Notes: generated by a model not told the origin, from the letters alone. Shown: positions 7,081 to 16,151, counted from the first letter of the stretch. The stretch: 40,123 nt of DNA from Myxococcus vastator (GCF_010894475.1 NZ_JAAIYB010000019.1:1-40123); one strand, 5' to 3'. Numbers and translations are program-made.

Positions 7081-8646
7081 GTGTTTGTGACGCTGGTGGC
7101 ATTACCTCCCGAGGTGTCGGAGGAGGTCGAGCGAGGGATTCTCGAGTCCGACACGGGACGGAACTGCCAGATTTTGCGTGTGCCCCTGGCGGGGACGTTG
7201 CCCGCGGTCATCTCCGAAGGACTCATCGTCCTGTGGGACGACGGCGGCCTCTTGTCGGAGCTGTGCACGAGCTGTCAGCGGTTGAATGCCCTGCGCGGGG
7301 TGCCCCGCACGCACCTGGTCGTGCTCACGAACCGCGCGCCCGTGGAAGCCGACGCGCTGGCCGAAGCCGGCGCGGATGAGTGTCTGCCCGCGCCCGGGAC
7401 ACACTGGGGCGTGCGGCTCGCGAGCCTGCGCCGGCGCCTGTGGGCGCTGTCGGAGGGGGACGCCACGCCCACGCCGAGCCTCCACGAGGTCACGGACCGC
7501 GCGCGGCTGGAGTCGCAGTGGGTGCTGGCGGACCGGATGGCGTCGATTGGCACGCTCGCCGCGGGCGTCGCGCACGAAATCAACAACCCCCTGTCCTACG
7601 TCAGCTCCAACCTCTCGTACCTGCGCGAGCTGCTCTCCCAGCCGGAGCTGTCTCACGACCAGCTCATGGAGCTGCGTGAGGTGGTGGCGGAGGCCCAGGA
7701 AGGCGCTGGCCGCGTCAGCGCGATTGTCCGCGACCTGCGCACCTTCTCCCGCGCGGATGAAGAGCTGCACGGCCCGGTGGACATGGTGCACGTGGTGGAC
7801 GGCGCGCTGCGGCTGCTCCGCAACCAGCTGGGGTTGGTCGCCCGGCTGACGTGCACGTTGGAGCCGGTGCTGCCCGTTCATGGCAACGAAGCGCGCCTCA
7901 CCCAGATTGTCGTGAACCTGCTGTTGAACGCGCTCCAGGCGCTGCCGGACCGTGCGCCCGAGGAGAACCGGCTGCGCGTGTCCCTGCGCGCCAGCAGCAG
8001 CCGGCACGTGGAGCTGGAGGTCTCCGACAACGGGCACGGCATGGCGCCGGACGTGCAACGCCGCATCTTCGACCCGTTCTTCTCCACCCGTCCCGTCGGA
8101 GAGGGCACGGGGCTGGGGCTGTCCATCAGCCTCACGCTGGTGCAGGCCATGGGGGGACGCATCGAGGTCTCCAGCGCGCCCGGCTGGGGCAGCACCTTCC
8201 GCATCGTCCTGCCCACGCAGGCCGCGGGCCAGACGGAGGGCGTGGAGCCAGCGCCGCTTCCGGAGCCAGCGGCCGTTCGCATCCGCCGGCGGCTGCTGCT
8301 CATCGATGACGAGCCCTCCGTGGGCAACTCGGTGAGCCGGCTGGTGCGTGACGTGTATGAGATTCACGTCGTCCAGGACGCGCGCGAGGCCCTGCGCTTG
8401 CTCTCCATGGGGGAGCGGTTCGATGCCATCCTGTGCGACGTGATGATGCCGGGCATGAGCGGGCTGGACTTCGTGGTGGAGCTGGAGCGGCTGGCGCCAG
8501 ACCTCGCGCTGCGCACCGGGCTGATGACGGGGGGCGCCTTCACCGCGCAGGCGCGTGAGTTCGTGGGCCGCCGCACGCGCGGGCTGCTGGAGAAGCCCTT
8601 CGAGCGCGAGCGCCTGTGCACCTTCGTGGAGCACCTCTTCCAATGA
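7081..8646 (+). CDS. Soluble hybrid histidine kinase (pseudo-receiver, HisKA, HATPase, REC)
   Basis: 521 residues from a GTG at 7081, chosen because GGAGG ends about 8 bases upstream. No membrane segment is seen, so the kinase is cytosolic. Residues 1-125 look like a degenerate receiver (VLWDDGG, HLVVLTNR, EAGADECLPAPG) without a clear phospho-acceptor. The HisKA helix carries AHEINNP with His165. The HATPase domain has NLLLNAL (N-box), DNGHGMAP, FDPFFSTRP and GTGLGLSI. A C-terminal receiver (about 395-521) has IDDE, Asp453 in CDVMMPG and Lys in EKPFE. The domain order suggests an internal phosphorelay ending on Asp453 with no DNA-binding output, so output must be by protein contact or onward transfer. 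The stop overlaps the start of the hydrolase gene (ATGA). Confidence 0.92.
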   Translation: MFVTLVALPPEVSEEVERGILESDTGRNCQILRVPLAGTLPAVISEGLIVLWDDGGLLSELCTSCQRLNALRGVPRTHLVVLTNRAPVEADALAEAGADECLPAPGTHWGVRLASLRRRLWALSEGDATPTPSLHEVTDRARLESQWVLADRMASIGTLAAGVAHEINNPLSYVSSNLSYLRELLSQPELSHDQLMELREVVAEAQEGAGRVSAIVRDLRTFSRADEELHGPVDMVHVVDGALRLLRNQLGLVARLTCTLEPVLPVHGNEARLTQIVVNLLLNALQALPDRAPEENRLRVSLRASSSRHVELEVSDNGHGMAPDVQRRIFDPFFSTRPVGEGTGLGLSISLTLVQAMGGRIEVSSAPGWGSTFRIVLPTQAAGQTEGVEPAPLPEPAAVRIRRRLLLIDDEPSVGNSVSRLVRDVYEIHVVQDAREALRLLSMGERFDAILCDVMMPGMSGLDFVVELERLAPDLALRTGLMTGGAFTAQAREFVGRRTRGLLEKPFERERLCTFVEHLFQ

Positions 8647-9797
8647 GCCGGGGGCTGCGGCGGAGTCTGGCGGCGGCGCTGGTGGCGCTGCTGGCCGCGG
8701 GCTTGCTCGTGGTGCCGGGGTGGCTGCGGGGCCTGTCGCTGGTGGTGCGCGCGGCGGGCATGCAGGGCCGCGTGGAGACGGCGCTCGCGGACTGGCGCAC
8801 CGTGCCCTTCGATGTGAGTGACGTGCGGGTGCCCACGCGTCACGGCCCGGTGCGTGCCCGGCTGTACCGGCCGGTGACGCAGCGTGGGCGCACGGTGGTG
8901 CTGACCTCGGGCGTCCACGCGGATGGCATCGACGAGCCTCGGCTGGTGACGCTGGCGGAGGACCTGGCCATGGGCGGCCAGGCGGTGCTCACCCCGGAGC
9001 CGCCGGACCTGCTGCGCTACGAAATCACGCCGCGCCTGCCGGACATCATCGAGGACGCCGCCGTGTGGGCCGCGTCGCAAGCGGACCTGGCGCCCGACGG
9101 CAAGGTGAACCTGTTCGGCATCAGCTTCTCCGGCGGCCTGTCGGTGGTGGCGGCGGGGCGGCCCGCCTTGAAAGACAGGGTGGCGGCCACGCTCTCCTTC
9201 GGCGGGCATGGGGACTTGCCGCGCGTGCTCACCTTCCTGTGCTCGGGCGAGCTGCCGGATGGAAGTCACCTGGCCCCGCATGACTATGGCGTGGTCATCA
9301 TCCTGCTCAACGTGGCGGAGGAGCTGGTGCCGGCCGAGCAGGTGGAGCCCCTGCGCGCGGGCATCCGGACCTTCCTGCGCGCCTCGCATCAGGCCATGGT
9401 GGATGGCCGCCTCGCGGCGCAGACGTTCGCCCAGGCGCGCGAGCTCCAGGCGGAGCTGCCGGAGCCCGCGGCCACGTTGATGGGCCATGTAAATACGCGC
9501 GACGTGGCGGCGCTGGGCCCGCGCTTGCTGCCCTTCGTGAAGACCTTCGCCGCGGACCCGGCGCTGTCACCGGAGCGCTCGCCGCCGCCCACCGCGCCCG
9601 TCTTCCTGCTGCACGGCGCGGGGGACACGGTGATTCCCGCCATGGAGTCCCGCCGGCTGGCCGCGGCCCTGAGCCCCCACACCGAGGTCCACGCGCTGGC
9701 CACGCCGCTCATCACCCATGCGGAGATGGATGGGCCGCGGGCGCTGGTGGACGTGTGGCGGCTGGTGCGCTTCTGGGCGGACCTGCTCGACGCCTGA
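8643..9797 (+). CDS. Membrane-anchored or secreted alpha/beta hydrolase
   Basis: 384 residues. The ATG at 8643 overlaps the kinase stop in an ATGA, implying translational coupling. The N-terminus (about 7-32) is a hydrophobic signal anchor or signal peptide (LAAALVALLAAGLLVVPGWL), so the catalytic part is probably periplasmic. The alpha/beta-hydrolase pattern is clear: nucleophile elbow GISFSGG (Ser), acid in HGAGDTVIP, and His in LITHAEMD near the C-terminus. The substrate is not recognisable; PRTV-type esterase or lipase activity cannot be told from sequence alone. Its linkage to a cytosolic hybrid kinase is unexplained. The gene is convergent with the FAD oxidoreductase gene, leaving 12 bases. 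Confidence 0.85.
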   Translation: MSRGLRRSLAAALVALLAAGLLVVPGWLRGLSLVVRAAGMQGRVETALADWRTVPFDVSDVRVPTRHGPVRARLYRPVTQRGRTVVLTSGVHADGIDEPRLVTLAEDLAMGGQAVLTPEPPDLLRYEITPRLPDIIEDAAVWAASQADLAPDGKVNLFGISFSGGLSVVAAGRPALKDRVAATLSFGGHGDLPRVLTFLCSGELPDGSHLAPHDYGVVIILLNVAEELVPAEQVEPLRAGIRTFLRASHQAMVDGRLAAQTFAQARELQAELPEPAATLMGHVNTRDVAALGPRLLPFVKTFAADPALSPERSPPPTAPVFLLHGAGDTVIPAMESRRLAAALSPHTEVHALATPLITHAEMDGPRALVDVWRLVRFWADLLDA

Positions 9798-9809
9798 GCG
9801 GGGCCCGCC

Positions 9810-11297
9810 TCAGCTTCGCGAGGCGATGCTCGCGGCGGTGCGCACGCCGCCCACCGCGGTGGCCAGGGTGCTCTGGCCTGGGAACACCGAGTCCCCCACC
9901 AGCCACAGTCCCTCCCGGACGTGGAAGGGGCCCAGGTGCCGGTAGTTCTCCAGGCCCGCGCGCCGGGGCACGCCGCCCACCGCGCCCGAGTCGCGCTGCG
10001 TGAAGCGCTGGTACGTGCGGGGGGAGGCCGTCATCGCGTGCGTCTGGCCCTCCAGCCACTCCGGCGCGAGCCGTCGCAGCCCCTGGTCCATCCGCGCCTG
10101 GATGCCCTCCAAGTAGCCGCGCTGCGCGTCCGCGGGGAGCCCGGAGAGCGTCGTCAGTGGCACATGGGTGGACACCGTCACGGTGCGGTGGCCCGATGGC
10201 GCCCGGCCTGTATCGGCCTCACCGCTGATGGACATGAACAGGTGGTTGCCTTCGATGAACGGCGCGGCCGGGTCCTCCACCAACTCCAGGTGATGGGCCT
10301 GGCCATCCGCGCCATCGGGCGCGCGCACCACCAGGTATCGCATCACCGCGCCCCAGCCGGACTCGACGCGCCGGGACAGGCTGTCCAGGCGGGGCATCGT
10401 CTCCAGGGGGACGCCCAGCAGCCGGCTCAGGCTTCGCGGCAGCACGTTGGCCACCACGTGCCGTGTCCGCAGCTCGCCTCGGCGCGCGCTCACGCTCCAT
10501 CCTCCGGCGACCGGCGTCACGGCCTTCACCCGGTTGGCCAGCAGGACGGTGCCTCCCTGGGCCTCCACCGCGCCCGCCAGGGCCCGCGCGAGCTGACCGA
10601 TGCCGCCCCGGACGTGGCCCGTGCCGCGCCAGTAGTAGTCCATGGCGGCCAGGGCGAAGGGGGCCTCCGCCTCGGCGGCGCTGCACTGGACGGTAATCTG
10701 GCAGAGCGCGTCCAGGTACGTGCGCAGCGGCGCGAACGCCGTCAGCCCCAGGTGCTCCAGCACCGCGCCCAGGGGGCGTCCCAGCCACCGCAGCAGCAGG
10801 GGATACTGGAGCGCCCGGCCCGCGTGGCGCAGCAGGGCGCGCACGTCCAACGGGGGCAGCAGCGTCGGGTCATCGAAGAGGGGCCACAGGGCGCCGGCCA
10901 CCTGGGCCTGGAGCGCGAAGAGGCGCCGCACCGCGGGCGCGGGGGCATGGGGCAGGGCGCACAGGGTTTCGATGAAGCGCTCGCGGTCCCGGTGCACGGC
11001 GAGCCGCGAGGTGGAGGTCCGCAGCTCCACCACGGGGTCCAGCCACTCCACCGTGACGGGCAGGGCGAGCTCCCGAATCCACCGGCCGAAGAGCTGGTGC
11101 GGCTCGAAGCCCGAGAAGAGCGTGGCCCCTGCTTCGAAGGCATGGCCGCCCCGCTGGAAGGTGCTGGCGCAGCCGCCGGGGTAGTTCAGCGACTCGCACA
11201 GCGCCACGCGAGCGCCTCGCCGCGTCAGCTCCAGCGCGGTGGCCAGTCCGCCAAACCCCGCGCCCACCACCACCGCGTCGTACCAGGTGCTCGGCAT
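9810..11297 (-). CDS. CrtI/CrtISO-like FAD-dependent oxidoreductase
   Basis: 495 residues from the ATG at 11297, four residues ahead of the Rossmann motif (VVVGAGFGGLATALEL, GxGxxG). A second mark, PGGCASTFQRGGHAFEAGAT, and the C-terminal LWLVGDSVFPGQSTLATAVGG (FAD-contacting motif) are typical of the phytoene desaturase and carotenoid isomerase superfamily. The GHVRGGIGQLARAL stretch also fits this family. It probably acts on a polyene or other hydrophobic substrate at the membrane, but no other carotenoid gene is in the window, so carotenoid, retinol or fatty-acid substrates remain open. It lies alone on this strand, divergent from the TPR lipoprotein across about 260 bases. Confidence 0.85.
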   Translation of the reverse strand: MPSTWYDAVVVGAGFGGLATALELTRRGARVALCESLNYPGGCASTFQRGGHAFEAGATLFSGFEPHQLFGRWIRELALPVTVEWLDPVVELRTSTSRLAVHRDRERFIETLCALPHAPAPAVRRLFALQAQVAGALWPLFDDPTLLPPLDVRALLRHAGRALQYPLLLRWLGRPLGAVLEHLGLTAFAPLRTYLDALCQITVQCSAAEAEAPFALAAMDYYWRGTGHVRGGIGQLARALAGAVEAQGGTVLLANRVKAVTPVAGGWSVSARRGELRTRHVVANVLPRSLSRLLGVPLETMPRLDSLSRRVESGWGAVMRYLVVRAPDGADGQAHHLELVEDPAAPFIEGNHLFMSISGEADTGRAPSGHRTVTVSTHVPLTTLSGLPADAQRGYLEGIQARMDQGLRRLAPEWLEGQTHAMTASPRTYQRFTQRDSGAVGGVPRRAGLENYRHLGPFHVREGLWLVGDSVFPGQSTLATAVGGVRTAASIASRS

Positions 11298-11558
11298 CGT
11301 CCCTGCCCCGAAACCCGGGGCGGCTTGGAGGACGGCCGGGAAGACCGTGCCCTCGCCGCCCGGAACCACGGCTCTAACGAAGGCGCGCCGGCCCCGCGAG
11401 CCCTTTCAGGTCACTTCCGGAATGCTTGCCTGGCGGTGGACATCTCCCAGGCGAGGGGGCTCGGGCTGTGCCGATGTGTTTCGAGGCTCCGGATGGAGGA
11501 ACTCCCGGGCGTAGACTGGTGGCCGTTGTCCTCGCATCCTTCGAAGGGGCCCTCGCGC

Positions 11559-12677
11559 GTGCGTCCATTCCTCATCGTCCTCGGCTGTTCCTTCGTCCTG
11601 GGTTGCGCGTCCACGCCGAAGCCCGTCCCAGCAGCGCCCCCCGATGCCGTCGAGACGTCCCAGGCGGAGGACGAGACGCCGCGGTACCTCTCGCCCTCCG
11701 AAATCGTGAAGGTGCTGGAGGACTCCACGGTCGCCTACCGGGTCGACGGAAAGGACTCACCTCCGGGCGGGTGGGGCGACCAGCTCTGGCCTCAGCGCGT
11801 GGCCCTGATTGACGTCCCCCAGGTGGTGGTGGAGGACGGCCGCCGCACCATTCGCGAGTGGCCCACCCCCGCCGGGCTGAAGGCCCTGCTCGATGAGGCC
11901 GAGCCCCACTTCCAGGCGAAGCGCTACGCCGAGGCCGCGAAGCTGTACGCCCAGGCCACCGAGCTGTGCCCCGAATGCTACGTGGCGTGGGTCTTCCGGG
12001 GTGACGCGGACTACTTCGCCGGAGACGCGGCCACCGCGCTCGCGCACTACAGCCGCGCCACCACCCTCAACCCCTATGACCACCGGGCCTGGTTCTTCCA
12101 GGGCAATGCCCTGGCGAAGCTGGGGCGCTTCGAGGAGGCGCTGGAGGCCTGGGCGCAGTGTCTGTCGCTGAGCCCGCGCTACCCCGTCATCCGCCAGTTC
12201 TTCCGCACCAACGCGCACCTGGGCCTGGTCATCCGCGGTGACACCATTGTTCCGCGCGGGTTCGCCGAGCGCGACGCGGAGGGCGTCTCCATCCAGTTCG
12301 ACCCCAACCACGACCCGTCCTGGCTGGCGTTCGCCAACTGCAAGGCCCTGTGGCTGGGCGAGCCGTCACACCGGGCGCGGATGACGGGCTCCACCGAGGA
12401 GCAGTTCACCTCCGTGGAGGAGATGGAGTGCCTGGCCTCGGCGCTGGCGGTCCATGAGAGCCACAAGGCGGAGGGCAAGACGGACGCCTCGGACCCCACG
12501 CTGGACCGCCTCTTCGCCATCGCCCAGGAGGGGCTGCTGCTGGAGGCGGTGTTGTTCGAGGTGGGCGCGCGCGTCCACCCTCAAATCGCGCTCACCCTGG
12601 AGGATGCGCTCCGCCAGCGCCTCAAGAAGTACGTCCTGACGCACGTCCTGGTGCCGGCGGGCGGCCACGGGGGCTGA
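11559..12677 (+). CDS. TPR-repeat lipoprotein
   Basis: 372 residues from a GTG at 11559, chosen because a short lipoprotein signal follows directly (VRPFLIVLGCSFVLGCAST; lipobox VLGC, Cys16). An upstream in-frame ATG at 11493 would add 22 residues. After a Pro-rich linker, residues about 105-215 hold about three tetratricopeptide repeats (AEPHFQAKRYAEAAKLYAQA, then FRGDADYFAGDAATALAHYS, then FQGNALAKLGRFEEALEAWA). TPRs make protein-protein contacts. The C-terminal half (about 220-372) is a helical domain I do not recognise, with several conserved-looking Cys/Trp. It is likely tethered to a membrane facing the periplasm. The gene is convergent with the TonB-like gene, with 6 bases between the stops. 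Confidence 0.78.
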   Translation: MRPFLIVLGCSFVLGCASTPKPVPAAPPDAVETSQAEDETPRYLSPSEIVKVLEDSTVAYRVDGKDSPPGGWGDQLWPQRVALIDVPQVVVEDGRRTIREWPTPAGLKALLDEAEPHFQAKRYAEAAKLYAQATELCPECYVAWVFRGDADYFAGDAATALAHYSRATTLNPYDHRAWFFQGNALAKLGRFEEALEAWAQCLSLSPRYPVIRQFFRTNAHLGLVIRGDTIVPRGFAERDAEGVSIQFDPNHDPSWLAFANCKALWLGEPSHRARMTGSTEEQFTSVEEMECLASALAVHESHKAEGKTDASDPTLDRLFAIAQEGLLLEAVLFEVGARVHPQIALTLEDALRQRLKKYVLTHVLVPAGGHGG

Positions 12678-12683
12678 GCCGCC

Positions 12684-13442
12684 CTACCGGGGCAGCTTGA
12701 GCCGCAGGGTGAACACGTAGGACACGCTCACCGTCCGGCCCTGGTACTGCACCGGGGTGTAGCGGCGGGCGTGGAGCGCCTCGAGCACGGACTCATTCAT
12801 GTGCGGCAGGCCCTTGATGATGCGGCAGTCCGTCACGTCGCCGCGCACCGTGATGACGCACTTGGCGACCATGGTGCCCTCCACGCGGGCGGCGAGCGCC
12901 TGGTGCGTGTATTCGATGCCCGGGCTTCCCATCAGCCGGGGCGGCGACATGCCCTTTCCGAAGGGCATGACGTCGGTGCCCGTGCTCTCCTGTCCGGGGC
13001 TCAAGCCGGGCACGTACGGGACGCCAATCACGTCGCTGTCTTCGTAGCCCTCCGGGTGTCCACCCGGCACGCCTTCCCCCGGGTTCGCCAGCTCGTCCGT
13101 CGCGGTGCTGGTGTCGGTGCTCGCCACCGCCTCCACCGGCTTGGGCGGCGCGTCCACCACCGGCGGCGGCACCCGCGCGGGCACGCGGTCCCGGTTGCGC
13201 GGGCGCGGGCGCGGCGCGACGGCTGCCTTCGGCTGCGCGGGGGCGGGGGAGCCCTTCGCCACGCGCGGGGGCTGCGCCACGCGGAGCACCAGCTCCTTCG
13301 GCGCCGGAGGCTCGCTCGGCCCCGGCGGCCTCGCGGAGATGAAGAGCACCGCCCCGAACAGGGCCGCGTGCAGGGCGATGGACACCCACACCCCTGTGCC
13401 AAGACGTCCAGCCCGCTGCCGTTCGATGACCGACTTGAACAT
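12684..13442 (-). CDS. TonB-family energy transducer-like protein
   Basis: 252 residues from the ATG at 13442, which has GGAGG 9 bases upstream. The layout is classic TonB: a short cytosolic N-terminus (MFKSVIERQRAGRLG), one membrane anchor (about 18-38, VWVSIALHAALFGAVLFISA), a Pro/Ala/Lys-rich periplasmic spacer (about 40-125), and a C-terminal TonB domain (about 165-252) with VTDCRIIKGLPHMNESVLEAL and a YTPVQYQGRTVSVSYVF strand pair. Such proteins contact outer-membrane receptors or, in myxobacteria, often serve gliding or export machines. No ExbB/ExbD is adjacent, so the motor partner is elsewhere. The C-terminal domain also resembles AgmX/PglI-type proteins, so TonB proper is not certain. 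Confidence 0.85.
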   Translation of the reverse strand: MFKSVIERQRAGRLGTGVWVSIALHAALFGAVLFISARPPGPSEPPAPKELVLRVAQPPRVAKGSPAPAQPKAAVAPRPRPRNRDRVPARVPPPVVDAPPKPVEAVASTDTSTATDELANPGEGVPGGHPEGYEDSDVIGVPYVPGLSPGQESTGTDVMPFGKGMSPPRLMGSPGIEYTHQALAARVEGTMVAKCVITVRGDVTDCRIIKGLPHMNESVLEALHARRYTPVQYQGRTVSVSYVFTLRLKLPR

Positions 13443-13590
13443 TCCGGATGCCTCCCTCGGCGTCAGGCGCTCCCGGTGGCGGCCGTGCGAGACGGACGGC
13501 ACCGACGGGGACGGGTGGTTGCGGAGCGCCCTGTCCACGCAAGAGTCAACCTACGGAGTCGGCATCTTCGAATGGCGGTGGGTCGGCCAC

Positions 13591-13621
13591 CGCTTCGTCA
13601 TGGTTGTGTCATGACGAAGCG
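13591..13621 (-). terminator. Hairpin overlapping the stop codon of the OmpR-type regulator
   Basis: A perfect 12-base inverted repeat (13591-13602 CGCTTCGTCATG; 13610-13621 CATGACGAAGCG) with a 7-base loop. It spans the regulator's TGA (13609-13611), so it could end the kinase-regulator transcript ahead of the TonB-like gene on the same strand. No T-run follows. A dyad operator for the TonB-like gene is an alternative reading. Confidence 0.5.
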
Positions 13622-14325
13622 ACCTCCATGCGGTAGCCCACGCCCCGGATGGTGTGGATGGAGAAGCCGGAGGTGCTCGTCCACCCCAGCTTCTTCTTCA
13701 GGCTGGAGACGAAGTTGTCCACCGTGCGTGGGTCCACCACCACGTCGCGGCCCCAGACGGCGTCCAGGATTTCGCCTCGGGGCAGGGCCCGGTCCTGGTG
13801 CCGCAGCAGGAAGGCCAGCAGGTCGAACTCCGTGCGCGTCAGCTCCACCCCCGATCCGTCCGCGCGCGACACCTGCCGCCGGCCCAGGTCCAGGGTGAAG
13901 CCGCTGAAGCCCAGTTGCTCCGGCGGCGCCGTGCCGGAGCGGCGCACCAGGGCGCGCACCCGGGCCAGCAGCTCCCGCAGCCGGTAGGGCTTGGTGAGGT
14001 AGTCCTGCGCGCCCACCTCGAAGCCCTTGAGGATGTCGTCCTCCAGCGAGCGCGCGGTGAGCATCAGCACCATGCTCTTGTTGCCCTGCGCCCGCAGCCG
14101 GCGGCAGAAGCTGTAGCCGTCCTCGCCGGGCAGCATGACGTCCAGGATGAGCAGGTCGAACGCCCGCTCCACCAGCAGCCGCTCCGCGTCGCGGGTGCTG
14201 GGGGCCTCGGCGACGAGGTAGCCTTCGTCCTGCAGGTTGTCCCGGAGGCCGACGCGCAGGTGGGCATCGTCCTCGACGATGAGGATGGAGGGACGCGAGG
14301 GAGGGGAGGAGGTGGCGGTGTTCAT
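13609..14325 (-). CDS. OmpR/PhoB-family response regulator
   Basis: 238 residues. The N-terminal receiver has the acidic pair Glu18-Asp19-Asp20 (LIVEDDAHL), phospho-acceptor Asp62 (LLILDVMLPGEDGY), Thr in MLTARS and Lys in YLTKPYR. The C-terminal winged helix (about 140-238) has the OmpR-type LTRTEFDLLAFLLRHQ, DPRTVDNFVSSLKKKLG and IHTIRGVGYRME motifs, so it is a DNA-binding transcription factor. The ATG at 14325 overlaps the kinase stop by 4 bases (ATGA), so kinase and regulator are translationally coupled and surely a pair. Targets are unknown; the adjacent TonB-like gene is a reasonable first candidate. Confidence 0.95.
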   Translation of the reverse strand: MNTATSSPPSRPSILIVEDDAHLRVGLRDNLQDEGYLVAEAPSTRDAERLLVERAFDLLILDVMLPGEDGYSFCRRLRAQGNKSMVLMLTARSLEDDILKGFEVGAQDYLTKPYRLRELLARVRALVRRSGTAPPEQLGFSGFTLDLGRRQVSRADGSGVELTRTEFDLLAFLLRHQDRALPRGEILDAVWGRDVVVDPRTVDNFVSSLKKKLGWTSTSGFSIHTIRGVGYRMEVASS

Positions 14326-16151
14326 CGAGCGGGCTCGTTGAATATCAGCGCGAAGGTGGTTCCGTCGGGCCCCGAGGAGGCCACCTGGATGTCACCCCGG
14401 TGCAGCTTCATGATTTTGCGGCACAGGGCAAGGCCCAGCCCGCTGCCATGGACCTCCGTCCCGGGCACCGTCAGCCGGTAGAAGTCCAGGAAGGCGTTCT
14501 CCCACTCGGACTCGGGGATGCCGATGCCGTTGTCCTGGAAGAGCACCGTGCAGCCGTAGCCGGGAATCATTCGCGCGCGGATGGAGATCTCGACGGGGCT
14601 CCTGCGGTTGTAGGCGCACGCGTTGCGGCCCAGGTTGGAGAGCAGCATCCGCAGCAGGCCCGGGTCCGCTTCCAGCTCCACGCCTTCCAAATCGGAGGTG
14701 ATGTGGACGGGGACGTGGGTGGCGCTGGCCAGGTCGTCGCGCAACGGGTGGATGAGCTCCTCCAGCCGCACGCGCGAGGTCCGCAGCGTCCAGCGGCCCT
14801 TGTCGATGCGGTTGAACGACAGGATGTTCTCCACCAGGAAGTGCAGCCCATCCGCGGCCTGGACGATGCGCGACGGGTAGTCACGCACCTCCGGCGCCTG
14901 CGCCAGCTTCCGCTCCAGCGTCTCGCCCAGCAGGCGGATGGAGGCCAGGGGCGTGCGCAGCTCGTGGGAGACGGTGGCCACGAAGTCGCTCTTGAGCTCC
15001 AGGAAGCGATACTTGCGCTGCTGGGCCACCACCGCGAGCGCGACGATGGCCACCGCGAGCCCGCCGCACACGGCCACCAGCAGCGTCTTCAGGCCGTGGC
15101 GCGCGTCGATGTCCGCCTCCTGCCGCGCCCACTGAGGCATGTCCACCGCCAGCTTCAGCGTGCTCAGAGGGAGGACGGCGCCGCCCGCGCGCAGCCGCAG
15201 GCGGCCCGTCGCGTCGAAGAGGCCGCGCGCCTGCAGGTCCTGGGTGATGGGCTGGAGCATCGCCTCCAGGTCCACCGCGACGCCGTACACCGCCTCGCCG
15301 CGCAGCGCCACGTACCAGGACTCGCCCAGGAGCGTGGGCTCCTCGAGCGCCTCGGGAATCACGAGCATGCCCGCGCCCGCTTCGCCCGCCCGGGCCAGGA
15401 AGTCGCCCGTGGGCTCGCCCAGCGCGGCGCTCACCCGGACGATGCGCGCATGGAGGAAGTCGAAGTCCGCCTGCGTGAAGCGTGAGCGCTCGCGCAGCAC
15501 GTCCCGCTGCAGCCCCGACGCCCGGGCGAAGCCGCCCAGGTCCTCCGGGAGTCCCTCGCGCAGCAGGGCCCGCACCAGCGGCGTGGTGGCGGCGCCGCGC
15601 TGGAGCCGCTCCACCACCAGCAGCAGGAAGGGCAGCTCCTGCTCGGGAGTCAGCCGGTTCGCCGCGTGGTAGCGCAGCAGCTCCTCCACGCGGGTCGCCG
15701 CGCCCCGCGCGTCCTGGGCCGCCAGCGCCGCCTCCACCGCGCGCAGCCGCGTGAGGCGCGGCTCCCATTCCCGGGAGGGAGCGCCGTCCTTCAGCCGCGC
15801 GCGCAGCAGGGCGTGCACGTCCTTCGCGGGCGTCCCGGTGCCCGGCATGGGGATGGTGAGGCGTGGCAGGAACTGGTAGCCGCGGAAGTTGATGTAGTAG
15901 CCCTCGCCGGGCTCGAGCGGGTCGCCCACGGCGGCGTGGAGGGTGGGGATGCTCTCGTCGAGCCGCTTCGCCAGGCTCTGCCGCAGGGCCTCTTCGGCCG
16001 CGTGGGCCAGCGCGTCCCGGCGCGAGCGAAGCTGCGCGTGGGCGTCATCACGCTCCTGGCTGAAGATGCGCTGGAGGCTGACCAGCCCCCAGCCAAGGGC
16101 CAGGAGGCCACAACCCAGGGCGACGAGCGTAGGAAGGAGCCGGCGCAGCAT
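14322..16151 (-). CDS. Membrane sensor histidine kinase without HAMP domain
   Basis: 609 residues. Membrane segment 1 is at about residues 5-27 (LPTLVALGCGLLALGWGLVS). A large Arg/Ala/Leu-rich periplasmic sensor of about 320 residues is followed by membrane segment 2 at about 357-380 (LLVAVCGGLAVAIVALAVVA). A linker of only ~15 residues then leads into the kinase core, with no HAMP module. HisKA carries FVATVSHELRTPLAS with His396. The HATPase domain has NLGRNACAYN, QDNGIGIPESEWENAF and GSGLGLALC. The sensor has no domain I recognise. The start is the ATG at 16151. It heads a two-gene operon with the OmpR-type regulator. It is divergent from the PLP-like gene, about 190 bases away. Confidence 0.93.
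   Translation of the reverse strand: MLRRLLPTLVALGCGLLALGWGLVSLQRIFSQERDDAHAQLRSRRDALAHAAEEALRQSLAKRLDESIPTLHAAVGDPLEPGEGYYINFRGYQFLPRLTIPMPGTGTPAKDVHALLRARLKDGAPSREWEPRLTRLRAVEAALAAQDARGAATRVEELLRYHAANRLTPEQELPFLLLVVERLQRGAATTPLVRALLREGLPEDLGGFARASGLQRDVLRERSRFTQADFDFLHARIVRVSAALGEPTGDFLARAGEAGAGMLVIPEALEEPTLLGESWYVALRGEAVYGVAVDLEAMLQPITQDLQARGLFDATGRLRLRAGGAVLPLSTLKLAVDMPQWARQEADIDARHGLKTLLVAVCGGLAVAIVALAVVAQQRKYRFLELKSDFVATVSHELRTPLASIRLLGETLERKLAQAPEVRDYPSRIVQAADGLHFLVENILSFNRIDKGRWTLRTSRVRLEELIHPLRDDLASATHVPVHITSDLEGVELEADPGLLRMLLSNLGRNACAYNRRSPVEISIRARMIPGYGCTVLFQDNGIGIPESEWENAFLDFYRLTVPGTEVHGSGLGLALCRKIMKLHRGDIQVASSGPDGTTFALIFNEPAR

Noticed and set aside
4482-7268. 928-residue antisense open frame on minus
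   Set aside because: Opposite to the M28 peptidase, YqeY, DUF2400 and kinase genes; low-complexity Arg/Ala/Gly shadow with no start signal.
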